A stretch of 64,000 nucleotides of DNA, taken from positions 3,345,192 through 3,409,191 of the forward strand of contig NZ_CM001437.1 of assembly GCF_000243275.1 (NCBI RefSeq), read 5' to 3'. The notes beneath the pieces were generated by a model. It was not told where the DNA came from and did not search any database. It worked only from the letters and a program-made list of their open reading frames with translations. Positions 44,366-53,232 of the stretch are shown here, in pieces. Every line of letters starts with the position of its first letter. Within the stretch, counting starts at the first letter, position 1. Origin of the DNA: Myroides odoratus DSM 2801 (GTDB lineage: Bacteria > Bacteroidota > Bacteroidia > Flavobacteriales > Flavobacteriaceae). The position numbers and the translations under genes were made by a program.

Positions 44366-45034
44366 ATGAAGAAAAGAACTATAGTTAGACATAGTGTACT
44401 GGTATTCGCGCTTGTTTTTTTGAGTTCGTGTACAGATTTTTTGAAGTCGATTGAAGCTACAAAAAACGGAAGCACAACCAGTCAATCAGTTGAAGGAAAA
44501 GAACAGGTAGTGGAAGAGGAACTTCCTATAGAAACAGCAGCGATTACTCAACCTCAAAAGAAGACCGAATTTGCAGCACATAGAGCAGATTTACAAGAGG
44601 TAGAAACCGCGTTGCGCAACCTTCCGCAATTGAAAGACAAACCAATTTATGTCTATCAATCCATTCATTTTTACGATAACCATCGCGTTTTACTGCAGAT
44701 TCAAAACCCAGATAATGCCAACTATGTAGATGAATACTATTATGTTGATGGACATTGGCAAGAACCCAAACCAATTGTATTGTCAAAACACACGAAAGTT
44801 AAGGAAGACATCGTATCTTTAGATGAGATTCCTTTTGTACATGCAAACAATGTGTATGAAGCATTAAAAGAAAAAGTAGAAGAAATAGGAGGAAATCCTT
44901 CCGATTTAACGGTGTACGTAATCACGAGAAAAAATCGAGTGCGTTGGTATCCTAGAACGATTAGCAATGAACGTGAGAGGTATTCCATCGAATTTAAAAA
45001 AGACGGAACCTTACTTTCTTTTGAACAAGACTAA
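44366..45034 (+). CDS. Lipoprotein of unknown function
   Basis: 222 residues. The N-terminus has a lipobox (VLVFALVFLSSCTDF, Cys near residue 22). A polar linker with many Glu, Ser and Thr follows, then a compact domain (about 70-220: KDKPIYVYQSIHFYDNHRVLLQIQNPDN..., ending RERYSIEFKKDGTLLSFEQD). No family is recognised. It is in a likely operon with the upstream membrane protein and the GNAT gene downstream (11-base gap). Confidence 0.75.
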   Translation: MKKRTIVRHSVLVFALVFLSSCTDFLKSIEATKNGSTTSQSVEGKEQVVEEELPIETAAITQPQKKTEFAAHRADLQEVETALRNLPQLKDKPIYVYQSIHFYDNHRVLLQIQNPDNANYVDEYYYVDGHWQEPKPIVLSKHTKVKEDIVSLDEIPFVHANNVYEALKEKVEEIGGNPSDLTVYVITRKNRVRWYPRTISNERERYSIEFKKDGTLLSFEQD

Positions 45035-45045
45035 AAAGAGCAAAG

Positions 45046-45471
45046 ATGAAGATACGAACTATGGAAGAAAAAGATGCAGCTGTCGTTGCTGATCTTTTAA
45101 CACAGCTAGGTTATCCAGATACGTTAGACTTTTTACCGGCTAAAATTGTCAATATGAGACAGGATCGCCGAGAAAAATTACTGGTAGTGGAAGAGCAAGA
45201 CCAGGCGATTGGCTTCATCTCATTGTCTCTCATTCCTCAATTAGCCTTACGTGGTGATTTTATGCGAATCAGCTATTTCGCTGTAGATGCAGAAACAAGA
45301 AGTAAAGGAATAGGCAAACAGGTGGAGGACTATGTTGCTGCTTTAGCAAGACAAATGGGCTGTGATCGCATTGAATTACACTGTCATAGCAGGAGAACTC
45401 AAGCCCATGAATTTTATTTGAGACAAGGGTATGAAGAGGTGCCTAAATATTTCGTTAAATACTTGAAATAA
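45046..45471 (+). CDS. GNAT-family N-acetyltransferase
   Basis: 141 residues. Starts MKIRTMEEKDAAVVADLLTQLGYP. The acetyl-CoA loop is in FAVDAETRSKGIGKQVEDYV (R-x2-G-x-G type) near 90, followed by CDRIELHCHSRRTQAHEFYLRQGYEEVPKYF. The acceptor substrate is unknown. It is the last gene of the group beginning at 43385, before the Rrf2 promoter. Confidence 0.88.
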   Translation: MKIRTMEEKDAAVVADLLTQLGYPDTLDFLPAKIVNMRQDRREKLLVVEEQDQAIGFISLSLIPQLALRGDFMRISYFAVDAETRSKGIGKQVEDYVAALARQMGCDRIELHCHSRRTQAHEFYLRQGYEEVPKYFVKYLK

Positions 45472-45531
45472 AAAGAGGTACTAGCGAATCGCAATTCATT
45501 CAATCGGGAATAGAATACGGAAGAATTATCA

Positions 45532-45539
45532 TACATTTG
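45532..45539 (+). promoter_or_regulatory. Promoter -7 element of the Rrf2 gene
   Basis: TACATTTG, exact TAnnTTTG match, 36 bases before the ATG at 45576. Confidence 0.55.
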
Positions 45540-45575
45540 CCACCGAGAAGCATACAATACTAGATATAAGAAGTT

Positions 45576-46013
45576 ATGGGGATTTTTTCAAAAACTTGTG
45601 AATACGCATTAAGAGCTGTTTTATATATTGCCAAAAGAAGTGAGGAAGGGCATAAGTCTGGAATAAAGGAGATTGCGCAAGAAATCAATTCTCCAGAACA
45701 TTTCTTAGCTAAAATTCTCCAAAAACTAAGTCGTGAGGGCCTTATTCAATCAACAAAAGGACCGAATGGAGGTTTTTTTCTAGAACGAGAAGATTTTAAT
45801 CGCCCCTTGGCAGAAATCGTAGAAGCAATAGAAGGCAAAGAACTCTTTGTAGGCTGTGCGATGGGATTGAGTTATTGCTCAGAAACAAACCCATGTCCTT
45901 TACACAATGATTTTAAGCAGATTAGAGACAATCTAGCTCACGTATTGAAGACTACAACTATTGGCCAATTCAATTTAGGTTTGATTGAAGGGCAGTTTAC
46001 CCTAAATAAATAA
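45576..46013 (+). CDS. Rrf2-family (NsrR-like) transcriptional regulator
   Basis: 145 residues. The Rrf2 winged helix (FSKTCEYALRAVLYIAKRS, IKEIAQEINSPEHFLAKILQKLSREGLIQSTKGPNGGFFL) is followed by three cysteines, C-x6-C-x5-C (CAMGLSYCSETNPC), the expected Fe-S cluster ligands. Cluster-bearing Rrf2 proteins such as NsrR and IscR release DNA when the cluster reacts with NO or is lost. The next gene is the NO dioxygenase hmp, with palindromes between them, so an NO-responsive repressor is the best reading. Confidence 0.9.
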   Translation: MGIFSKTCEYALRAVLYIAKRSEEGHKSGIKEIAQEINSPEHFLAKILQKLSREGLIQSTKGPNGGFFLEREDFNRPLAEIVEAIEGKELFVGCAMGLSYCSETNPCPLHNDFKQIRDNLAHVLKTTTIGQFNLGLIEGQFTLNK

Positions 46014-46039
46014 AAAAAAGGAACTAAAAATAAGTTCGT

Positions 46040-46141
46040 CTTTTACTTGAATAAAAGAGATAAAAGTCTTTTATTTGTAAACAGGTAGAATAAACCTACC
46101 AAGAGTATGAGTAAATAAAAGATAAAAAGCTCTTTTTATCT
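46040..46141. promoter_or_regulatory. Operator region of hmp with nested palindromes
   Basis: The 149-base gap contains ATAAAAG-T-CTTTTAT (46060-46074), AGATAAAAAG-CT-CTTTTTATCT (46120-46141), CTTTTA/TAAAAG (46040-46045 and 46052-46057) and GGTAG/CTACC (46084-46088 and 46096-46100). The A/T-rich dyads resemble paired half-sites of an NO-sensing regulator. The second dyad lies 21 bases before the hmp ATG, suited to repression. Confidence 0.55.
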
Positions 46142-46162
46142 GGATAACAAAACAAGTAAATC

Positions 46163-47362
46163 ATGACAACAGAACAAAAAGAATTAGTAAAAGCTACGAT
46201 TCCTATTCTAAGAGAGCACGGGGTAGTGCTAACAAAACATTTTTATCAACGCATGTTTCAACACAACCCAGAGTTGCAACATGTTTTTAATAGAGGAAAC
46301 CAACAAAATGAAAAGCAGCAAACCGCTTTAGCTATGGCTGTTTTGGCGTATGCAGAGCACATTGATGATCCGAGTGTTTTATTTCCAGTGGTGGATTCTA
46401 TTGGACATAAACATACCAGTTTGGATATCCGAGCAGAGCATTATGCGATTGTAGGAAAACACTTGATTGCTTCTATTAAAGAAGTACTGGGTGATTTAGC
46501 TACGGATGATTTATTAGGTGCATGGGCAGTAGCTTATCAAGAATTGGCAGATTTGATGAGTGGACATGAACAAAATATCTACAACCAAAAAGTAAATGAA
46601 AAAGGAGGATGGACAGGTTGGAGACCTTTTGTGGTTAAAGACAAAGTAGTAGAATCTGCGGAGATTACTTCGTTTTATCTATACCCAGCAGATCAAGGAC
46701 CAATTGCTGGTTTTAAACCTGGGCAATACCTTAGTTTGCGTATGTTCTTACCCGAACTAAACCTATTACAGCCAAGACAATATAGTATTTCTTGTGCGCC
46801 AAATGGAGCATATTACCGTATTTCTGTAAAAAGAGAAAGTGGAAGTCAACATCCAGATGGATTAATTAGCAACCGTTTGCATCAGGTTATTCAACCAGGA
46901 GATTTAGTGGATCTTTCAGCACCGTCTGGTGTATTTGTTTTACAAGATACCCCAGCAAAAACAAAAGTATTCATTAGTGGAGGAATCGGACAAACGCCGC
47001 TCTTAGCCATGTTGGAATCACTTGTTCAAGGGGAGCAGAAACCAGCAATTAAATGGGTGCACGGTTGTAGAGATTTAGAAGTTCACGCATTTAAGCAACG
47101 CCTTGCAGAAGTAGAACAAGCAAATGCGAATGTGACGCAACATATTTTTTATGATACGGTAGAAACAGCTGCACCAAATACATACACAGGTTGGGTGGAA
47201 TTGGCGCAAATAGAAAAGGATATTGTATCACAAGAAGCGGAATACTACATTTGCGGACCTCGTGGATTTATTGAGAAACACTACCAGTATTTGGTAGATC
47301 AAAAAGTAGATAAAGCAGCTATTTTCTTTGAAGAATTTGGACCTGCTTCTTTAACCTTGTAA
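46163..47362 (+). CDS. hmp: Flavohemoprotein, nitric oxide dioxygenase
   Basis: 399 residues. The globin domain (about 1-138) contains HKHTSL with the proximal-type His near 85 and LVLTKHFYQRMF-like distal features. The FAD domain (about 150-255) carries RQYSISCAP near 213. The NAD domain (about 260-395) has SGGIGQTPLLAML and CGPRGFIEKHYQYL. It oxidises NO to nitrate using O2 and NADH. The upstream Rrf2 regulator fits NO control. A terminator follows at 47396. Confidence 0.96.
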   Translation: MTTEQKELVKATIPILREHGVVLTKHFYQRMFQHNPELQHVFNRGNQQNEKQQTALAMAVLAYAEHIDDPSVLFPVVDSIGHKHTSLDIRAEHYAIVGKHLIASIKEVLGDLATDDLLGAWAVAYQELADLMSGHEQNIYNQKVNEKGGWTGWRPFVVKDKVVESAEITSFYLYPADQGPIAGFKPGQYLSLRMFLPELNLLQPRQYSISCAPNGAYYRISVKRESGSQHPDGLISNRLHQVIQPGDLVDLSAPSGVFVLQDTPAKTKVFISGGIGQTPLLAMLESLVQGEQKPAIKWVHGCRDLEVHAFKQRLAEVEQANANVTQHIFYDTVETAAPNTYTGWVELAQIEKDIVSQEAEYYICGPRGFIEKHYQYLVDQKVDKAAIFFEEFGPASLTL

Positions 47363-47395
47363 TTTTTTTTTTGTTATAATCGCTTTTTTATAGAA

Positions 47396-47431
47396 ATGGA
47401 ACTACTTCAATGGAGGTAGTTCCATTTTTTA
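47396..47431 (+). terminator. Rho-independent terminator after hmp
   Basis: ATGGAACTAC / GTAGTTCCAT stem with the loop TTCAATGGAG, then a T6 run. Confidence 0.85.
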
Positions 47432-47466
47432 ATTGAGGCAATTTTGATTTGATTGGAAGAAGGCAT

Positions 47467-47500
47467 AAAAAAAAGGAACCCATGTTTAGCATGGATTCCT
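47467..47500 (-). terminator. Terminator of the efflux operon
   Basis: On the minus strand: GGAATCCATG / CATGGGTTCC stem (one G-T and one mismatch) followed by a long T run, about 20 bases after the MFS stop codon. Confidence 0.8.
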
Positions 47501-47521
47501 CGTTGAAAAAAGTACAAAAGC

Positions 47522-49111
47522 TTAGTAAGGAATAAAATTTCTACTCAATTTCGAAATGACCTTTTTAGTTGGTTTGGCGAGTAAAACGAGTAGGATAACT
47601 CCGGCCAATCCCCAAATCGCCCAGCTGTAATAATCCATGGAAGCGCGGTAATTGACTTGTTGTAAAATATGAGTGTTGTATAATTTGCTTGCCAGTTGTG
47701 TACCTAGCGCAGCATCTTTGCCATCTAGGAGTACCTGTTGTTGAAAATGTTGAATGGTTGCTGTATGAAACGGATTTAGTTCCGTTACATAGTCTGCGGT
47801 TCGGTTGTAATGCGAACTTCTATTAAATAGCTGAAAGTAGTTGGTTAAGCCTATGGTAACCGAAAAACTCAAAAATCGAAAGCTGATTCCCAAAAAGGAA
47901 ACGGCATTGGAAATAGCAGGTGGAATAGAAGCTGCTGTATAAACTATAAGGGGAATATGCAGGGCTGCCATGGCCATTCCTTGAATAAAGAAAGGGAGAA
48001 TAAAAGAATCTTGATCCCCTTGACTTGAAAATAAGAAATAGACTTGGACATGGTAGATGAGCAATAAGGCAAATCCACCCAGTACAAGGTATTTAATTGC
48101 AGTTCCGTTTAATAATAATCTAGAAGTAATTAGTAGTCCAGCGAGCGTCCCCAATAAATTGCCTAGGTAAATAGGAGTTAAATTGATGGACTCCACCCCC
48201 AAAGCTGTTTGTAAATACGTATAAGCAAATCCCGTGGTTCCTTTAAAAAAATAGTATACCATTAACAGTGCAATACCCAAACAAAAGTCTTGGTATCGGA
48301 ATACGGCTAGGTTGATAAAAGGTCTTTTTAGCCGTTGCTGTCTCAAGACGAATAAGAGAATCGAACATAATGTGAGAAGGCTTAAACCTCTAATGGTTGC
48401 ATCTTCTAAGTAGTTTAATTTTTGTCCATACACAAAGAGGTAACCGATGGAACAAATAATCACGGTAAAGTAGATATAACTAACCCAATCCACTTGATAC
48501 AAGGGGAGTCTTGGTTTTAAATATACATTATTGGTCGTAATCAGCAGTAAAATCGTTCCAGGTACTTGACATAAAATCAAGAGATACCACAAGAGTTCAA
48601 AGGGATAAGACTGTAAAATATAGCTACATAAAATACCACAAAGGGGAACACAAACTAAAAGTGTCCCATAAAAAATGGTATAGCCAATGACCCTTGCTCT
48701 TGCTGAGTTTAATCTTGGAAAGAGTAAGTTTAAACAAATGCTGCAAAAGAGCGCACAAACAGCGCCTTGAATAAAACGACAGACAAATAAGATGGTTAAA
48801 TCTCTAGTTATTGCGCATACCACATAGGTAATCGTGTTAATTGTTACCCCAAGGAGAAGGTATTTTCGCAAGCTAAAATACTTGACCAATCGATCATCTA
48901 AAGGCAAAAAGCAAACTAAGGCACCGTACATTAGTAAAACGGAATATTGCACATCACCCGCTTCTATTCCATAATGTCCCATAGTGTCTAAGCTATTGCT
49001 ATAATAAAAAGCAAAAACAGCTAAGGCTGGAAATAGCAGCAGAAAGATGGTAATGCGAATAAGGTAATCAGGTACCCAAGTTTTAAACGTTGGGAGGGGA
49101 GCTAGTTTCAT
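47522..49111 (-). CDS. MFS transporter, EmrB-like component of a tripartite pump
   Basis: 529 residues with about 14 hydrophobic segments. Family-type motifs are LVKYFSLRKYLLLGVTINTITYV (motif A region) and CRFIQGAVCALFCSICLNLLFPRLNSARARVIGYTIFYG. In EmrAB-TolC pumps this part supplies proton-driven drug binding and transport in the inner membrane. Its ATG overlaps the end of the HlyD gene by four bases (ATGA at 49108-49111), so it is the last gene of the three-gene operon. The Arg- and Lys-rich C-terminus is short. Confidence 0.85.
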   Translation of the reverse strand: MKLAPLPTFKTWVPDYLIRITIFLLLFPALAVFAFYYSNSLDTMGHYGIEAGDVQYSVLLMYGALVCFLPLDDRLVKYFSLRKYLLLGVTINTITYVVCAITRDLTILFVCRFIQGAVCALFCSICLNLLFPRLNSARARVIGYTIFYGTLLVCVPLCGILCSYILQSYPFELLWYLLILCQVPGTILLLITTNNVYLKPRLPLYQVDWVSYIYFTVIICSIGYLFVYGQKLNYLEDATIRGLSLLTLCSILLFVLRQQRLKRPFINLAVFRYQDFCLGIALLMVYYFFKGTTGFAYTYLQTALGVESINLTPIYLGNLLGTLAGLLITSRLLLNGTAIKYLVLGGFALLLIYHVQVYFLFSSQGDQDSFILPFFIQGMAMAALHIPLIVYTAASIPPAISNAVSFLGISFRFLSFSVTIGLTNYFQLFNRSSHYNRTADYVTELNPFHTATIQHFQQQVLLDGKDAALGTQLASKLYNTHILQQVNYRASMDYYSWAIWGLAGVILLVLLAKPTKKVISKLSRNFIPY

Positions 49112-50160
49112 GGTTTGTCGATATAAACATTAGCATTCATTCCTGCAGATAGATTGGGATATTGAGATAAATCTTCTACTAATTTGATTCGTACAGGAAC
49201 GCGTTGAATGATGCGAACGAAATTTCCTGTTGCATTGTCTGGAGGCAAAAGCGAATAACGTGAACCTGTTGCAGGGGAGATGGATTCAATTTCCCCTTTA
49301 AATTCTTTATCAGGAAAGGCGTCTAGGGTTATTCTAGCGCTTTGACCAAGGTGAAATTTGCCTATTTGCGTTTCCTTAAAGTTGGCAACAATCCATTTAC
49401 CACTTTCTTCATTGATAATATAAGATAGGGTTTGCCCTGGTTGAATCAATTGCCCCTCTTGAATGGTTTTTTTGCCAATTCTACCCTTGTAAGGAGCCTG
49501 AATAACAGTATACCCCACATTAAGTTGATTCTTGTTTAAAGAAGCTTCTTGTTTTTTTATTTCAGAAAGCGCAGCTAATTTTTGCGCCTTGATATCTTCA
49601 ATTTTAGCCAAGGCTACTTGGTAGCTATTTTGGGTGACTTGGTACTCTGATTGCGCGATATCAAGTGCTGTTTTAACATTGTCAAATTGTTGTTGGGTGG
49701 TCGATTCTTCTGCAAGTAAATTGGCATATCGTTTAAACTCCTGTTGTTGTCTGGTGAGTTTGGCTTGTGCCACTTTGATTTGCTCTTTGGCTACTTGGGC
49801 TGTATTGTTTAGGGTATTGATATTGGAATCGAGAATACTCAATTGCGCTTGGGCATGCTCCAGAGAAGCCGCTGTTTCTGACAAGGTCGCTTTGTAATCT
49901 CGACTGTCTAAGATCAAAAGCGTATCCCCAGCCTGAACCAGTTGATTTTCTTCAAAGTAAATGCGTTGAATATACCCGCCAACTTTACTGTTAATTGGGT
50001 TGACATATTGTTCCACTTGGGCATCATTGGTCGATTCGTATTTGATGTATTCTACACTCGCCAATAAGCCGTAAATCACTAACCCCGTTAAGAGGATTAA
50101 CGCTAAGATCTGAGTGGTTTTTAAAATAAGATGATCGGTTTTTGTAGTATGTTTATTCAT
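49108..50160 (-). CDS. HlyD/EmrA-type membrane fusion protein
   Basis: 350 residues. One transmembrane anchor (about 15-35), then a lipoyl-like half (NPINSKVGGYIQRIYFEENQLVQAGDTLLILDSRDY), an alpha-helical hairpin (about 80-205) and the second lipoyl half (VIQAPYKGRIGKKTIQEGQLIQPGQTLSYI), then a beta-barrel domain. It bridges the MFS pump and the outer membrane channel. It lies 9 bases from the TolC-like gene upstream and overlaps the EmrB-like gene downstream by four bases. Confidence 0.92.
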   Translation of the reverse strand: MNKHTTKTDHLILKTTQILALILLTGLVIYGLLASVEYIKYESTNDAQVEQYVNPINSKVGGYIQRIYFEENQLVQAGDTLLILDSRDYKATLSETAASLEHAQAQLSILDSNINTLNNTAQVAKEQIKVAQAKLTRQQQEFKRYANLLAEESTTQQQFDNVKTALDIAQSEYQVTQNSYQVALAKIEDIKAQKLAALSEIKKQEASLNKNQLNVGYTVIQAPYKGRIGKKTIQEGQLIQPGQTLSYIINEESGKWIVANFKETQIGKFHLGQSARITLDAFPDKEFKGEIESISPATGSRYSLLPPDNATGNFVRIIQRVPVRIKLVEDLSQYPNLSAGMNANVYIDKP

Positions 50161-50169
50161 GATAGACGC

Positions 50170-51498
50170 TTATAATATTCCGGTTATTTTTTGGATTTGA
50201 TAGTATTCAATTTTGGCATTAATTTTCGCACTTGTAAGTGAAAAACGCGCTTGTAAAACTTGCGTTTCAGCATCTAATAAGTCGATGAGTAAGGCCTGTT
50301 GATTAAAGTAACTGTTGCGTATAATACGCAGCGTTTCTGTCGTTTGACGGATGGTTTTTTCCGCTAATGCAATGCGATCTAAACTTTCTTGATACTTGAC
50401 CACATAGGTTTGGAGCTCATTTTTAAGCTGATCTTGCTGTTGCTCTTTCTCTATCTGTTGTTGGAGCATGACGATTTGCTGGCTGTTTTTTTGGTGCTTC
50501 GTATGGTATAAATTAGAAATAGGAATATTTAATTTTAACCCCACCTGGCCAATATGGTATAACGCTTGAGCATACGGATAGGTTTTGTTTTGAGGGTAAT
50601 TAAGACCATAATCAGCAAATAAGGATAACTTAGGTAACACGGCAGACGAGATTTGTTTGAGTGTCAAAGCTCCTTTTTCAATTTCTTGATTGGCTAGTTG
50701 AATGGAATAAGCCCCGAGTAAAGCCTGGTTCAAATGCTCTTCATAACTGACAAGCGTTGGCAATTGGTCTAAATCAGCATATTGAGGAAGTAACGCATCC
50801 GTATCTTTTCGTCCCATCATCAGATTTAATTGCTGGGTAACAACAACCCGATTGTTTTCAATTTCTTTTAAAAGCATGTTGTGATTCGATAGCGTTACCT
50901 CAGCGCGCAATACATCGCTTTTTAGAATCGTGCCATTTTCATATAGACTCAGTATATCTTTCAATTGTTTTTCATCCTGTGCAATCTCTTTCTCCACTAA
51001 CTCTTGGTAGTTCAGATGTAAAACTAGGGCGTAGAACAACTTTGTACTTTCTATTTTTGCTTCCGCTGTAGTTTGTTGAAGTTGCGTTTCAATGGAGGCA
51101 AGTTCTACTTTTTGAATTTGAAGCTGTCTATTTTTCTGATTTCCCTGATACAGCACTAAATCGGTGGATAAAGAAGTACTGTATTGGGTGGATCGAATGG
51201 GAATCACAGTGGGCTGATGAAGAAATCCATCCTCATACAGGGATAAATCAGATCGTTTGCCATAGCTTCCTTCGAGTTGTACCGTTGGCAATCGACTGCT
51301 TTGGGTTTGCTTTATATTTTCTTGTTTATCCTGGGCATGTAAACGGATAATCGCAAGTTTTTTATAATTATCTTCGGTGTACTGCCATACTTTTTGCAAA
51401 TCAAAAGTAGCAGCTGATTGAGCCACCTCTTGACTGAATAAGAAATGATAATTGGCTAGCAAAAAGAACAGAAGTAATATGTTTCGACTTTGTTTCAT
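50170..51498 (-). CDS. TolC-like outer membrane efflux protein
   Basis: 442 residues with a signal peptide (about 1-22, ending LFSQ). Two repeats of long coiled-coil helices (about 100-240 and 330-430) and the end-of-repeat pattern RIIRNSYFNQQALLIDLLDAETQVLQARFSL define the outer membrane efflux protein family. It is the exit duct of the tripartite pump. It is the first gene of the operon, with a -7 box (TAGTTTTG on the minus strand, 51522-51529) 23 bases upstream. Confidence 0.92.
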   Translation of the reverse strand: MKQSRNILLLFFLLANYHFLFSQEVAQSAATFDLQKVWQYTEDNYKKLAIIRLHAQDKQENIKQTQSSRLPTVQLEGSYGKRSDLSLYEDGFLHQPTVIPIRSTQYSTSLSTDLVLYQGNQKNRQLQIQKVELASIETQLQQTTAEAKIESTKLFYALVLHLNYQELVEKEIAQDEKQLKDILSLYENGTILKSDVLRAEVTLSNHNMLLKEIENNRVVVTQQLNLMMGRKDTDALLPQYADLDQLPTLVSYEEHLNQALLGAYSIQLANQEIEKGALTLKQISSAVLPKLSLFADYGLNYPQNKTYPYAQALYHIGQVGLKLNIPISNLYHTKHQKNSQQIVMLQQQIEKEQQQDQLKNELQTYVVKYQESLDRIALAEKTIRQTTETLRIIRNSYFNQQALLIDLLDAETQVLQARFSLTSAKINAKIEYYQIQKITGIL

Positions 51499-51521
51499 TG
51501 TTTTATATCGTTTGTTCTATG

Positions 51522-51587
51522 CAAAACTAAAATAGAATGATTCTAAGTATTTTATATAACTAGCCAATATTTTACTTATTTTAGCCA
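51522..51587. promoter_or_regulatory. Efflux operon promoter and AraC-type operator
   Basis: The minus strand has TAGTTTTG (51522-51529), an exact TAnnTTTG match for the efflux operon. TAGCCA occurs at 51561-51566 and again at 51582-51587, spaced 21 bases, the layout expected for AraC-family binding, just before the ATG of the divergent regulator at 51590. Confidence 0.5.
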
Positions 51588-51589
51588 GT

Positions 51590-52390
51590 ATGAAAATACA
51601 ACAAGCAGAAAAAGATATTGACGAATATCCAAAGAGCATTTACATCATGCGTGAGCAATTGGAACATCGTTTTCCTCCGCACAAACACAATAAAAGTCAG
51701 ATTCTATTAGTTTCGGGCGGAATTGCCTATTTGAAAACGAAGGAAAGGGAGTATTATATTCCCGCTCAGCACTATGTGTGGATTCCGAAAGGAACGATTC
51801 ACAACGTAAAGTCGAATACAACAGAAATCGTGCTTTTGAATATTTATTTTCACGAAGAGGAAATGGATCGGAAGTATCATTTTATGGATGAACTAGGGAT
51901 TTATCCCGTCAGTCATCTGATGTATGAAATGTTAGTGTATGCAAGACAATGGAAAGGTGTTATATTTCCTGATACTTGGGCCTATGAATTTCTAACGACC
52001 ATGAAGCATTTTATCATGCAAGATCCAGGAAAACCTTTTTCCATTCAATTGCCAACGACAGAAGATAGTCATATGTTGGCTATCACGGATTTTATGCATC
52101 AAAACTTAGGAGAAGAACTGACCTTAACCTATCTCGCCGAAACGTTTGGCTATAGTGTACGGTCATTGACGCGTTTATTTAAAACGCATTTGGCCATTTC
52201 TTTCCTACAGTATTTAAAAATGTTGCGCATGATTAAAGCCATGGAATTACTGATGGAAAACAACAAAAATGTAAGCGAAGTTGCTTTTGAAGTCGGATAT
52301 TCTAGTATTGCTGCTTTTAGTAATACATTTCAACAGTTGCTGAACATTAGGCCGAGTGATTTCCAATTTTCAGTACGCAGTAAATCGTAG
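51590..52390 (+). CDS. AraC-family regulator of the efflux operon
   Basis: 266 residues. The N-terminal cupin-like sensor (about 20-110) has HRFPPHKHNKSQILLVSGGIAYLKTKEREYYIPAQHYVWIPKGTIHNVKS. The C-terminal AraC domain is LTLTYLAETFGYSVRSLTRLFKTHLAISFLQYLKMLRM and SEVAFEVGYSSIAAFSNTFQQLLNIRPSDFQ. It is divergent from the TolC-HlyD-MFS operon across 91 bases, so it is the likely local regulator. The inducer is unknown. Confidence 0.93.
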   Translation: MKIQQAEKDIDEYPKSIYIMREQLEHRFPPHKHNKSQILLVSGGIAYLKTKEREYYIPAQHYVWIPKGTIHNVKSNTTEIVLLNIYFHEEEMDRKYHFMDELGIYPVSHLMYEMLVYARQWKGVIFPDTWAYEFLTTMKHFIMQDPGKPFSIQLPTTEDSHMLAITDFMHQNLGEELTLTYLAETFGYSVRSLTRLFKTHLAISFLQYLKMLRMIKAMELLMENNKNVSEVAFEVGYSSIAAFSNTFQQLLNIRPSDFQFSVRSKS

Positions 52391-52404
52391 AAACTACAAC
52401 ATCA

Positions 52405-53172
52405 CTACACAGATTGAATCAGTTCAGCCATTATCGCACCAAAATCAGCAAGGCGTTTTGAATCTGTTGTTGGTGTAGGAGTTGTTGTACCCAAATAGGC
52501 TTCTTTTGCTTCTTCTACCAAGGCGTGAAAGGAGAGTGGAAGATAAGGCAAGCAATAAGTTGCTGCTTGATCTTTGGGTAGAATTTGCCCCGTTTGAACA
52601 GAATACAACATGCGACAAAGCGTTAAGATGACATTGGTTTGATCCTCTTCAATTTCCTGAATTAGTTGAGGTACATTGGCTTGAATGGCTTGTATAAACG
52701 CTTCATTTGAAACCGCAGGAATTACTTCCATTGCCTCTTTTCCATATAGGGTAATACTGTTTTGTTTGACTTTTCGCAAGAGAATAGTCAAGTCCGGATC
52801 TATTGTTTTTTGTGGAATAAATCCAGTGAGATAATCGGTTCGCAGCCATTCCCCATATTGAAATTCTCGTTGGATGGGAAAAGTACCTTTGTCCAGTTCT
52901 TCTTGATGCACCAATGTTACTTCCAAATAACGCAAACCTGCCGTATTGCCAATAGCTCCTGAAATTTGGAGTAAGGCTTGTACGAGGCGTTGTTTTTCTT
53001 CTTCACTTACCGTAGTATCAACGACTACAAAAAAATCTAAATCACTTTGAGGACGCAACCCACCATCAACGGCTGAACCATATAAATAAATACCTACCAT
53101 TTTTACAGGTAATATCTCAGTCAGCGCTGTTGTGGTTTGGTGTATTTGCGGGTATGTAGTAGAAAGGTACAT
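52405..53172 (-). CDS. AadA/ANT-like nucleotidyltransferase
   Basis: 255 residues. The nucleotidyltransferase motif is LYGSAVDGGLRPQSDLDFFVVV near residue 30 (G-S-x(9-10)-D-x-D). The C-terminal helical domain (LTLCRMLYSVQTGQILPKDQAATYCLP) resembles the aminoglycoside adenylyltransferase AadA/ANT(9) group. Those enzymes adenylylate streptomycin or spectinomycin. Whether this protein confers resistance cannot be judged from sequence. It converges with the AraC gene 14 bases away and lies next to an efflux system. Confidence 0.82.
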   Translation of the reverse strand: MYLSTTYPQIHQTTTALTEILPVKMVGIYLYGSAVDGGLRPQSDLDFFVVVDTTVSEEEKQRLVQALLQISGAIGNTAGLRYLEVTLVHQEELDKGTFPIQREFQYGEWLRTDYLTGFIPQKTIDPDLTILLRKVKQNSITLYGKEAMEVIPAVSNEAFIQAIQANVPQLIQEIEEDQTNVILTLCRMLYSVQTGQILPKDQAATYCLPYLPLSFHALVEEAKEAYLGTTTPTPTTDSKRLADFGAIMAELIQSV

Positions 53173-53232
53173 AAGAATAAAGTAGTGAATAAAAGATTGG
53201 ATTTACGAAAATTATAGCGTTTGGAGAAGATA

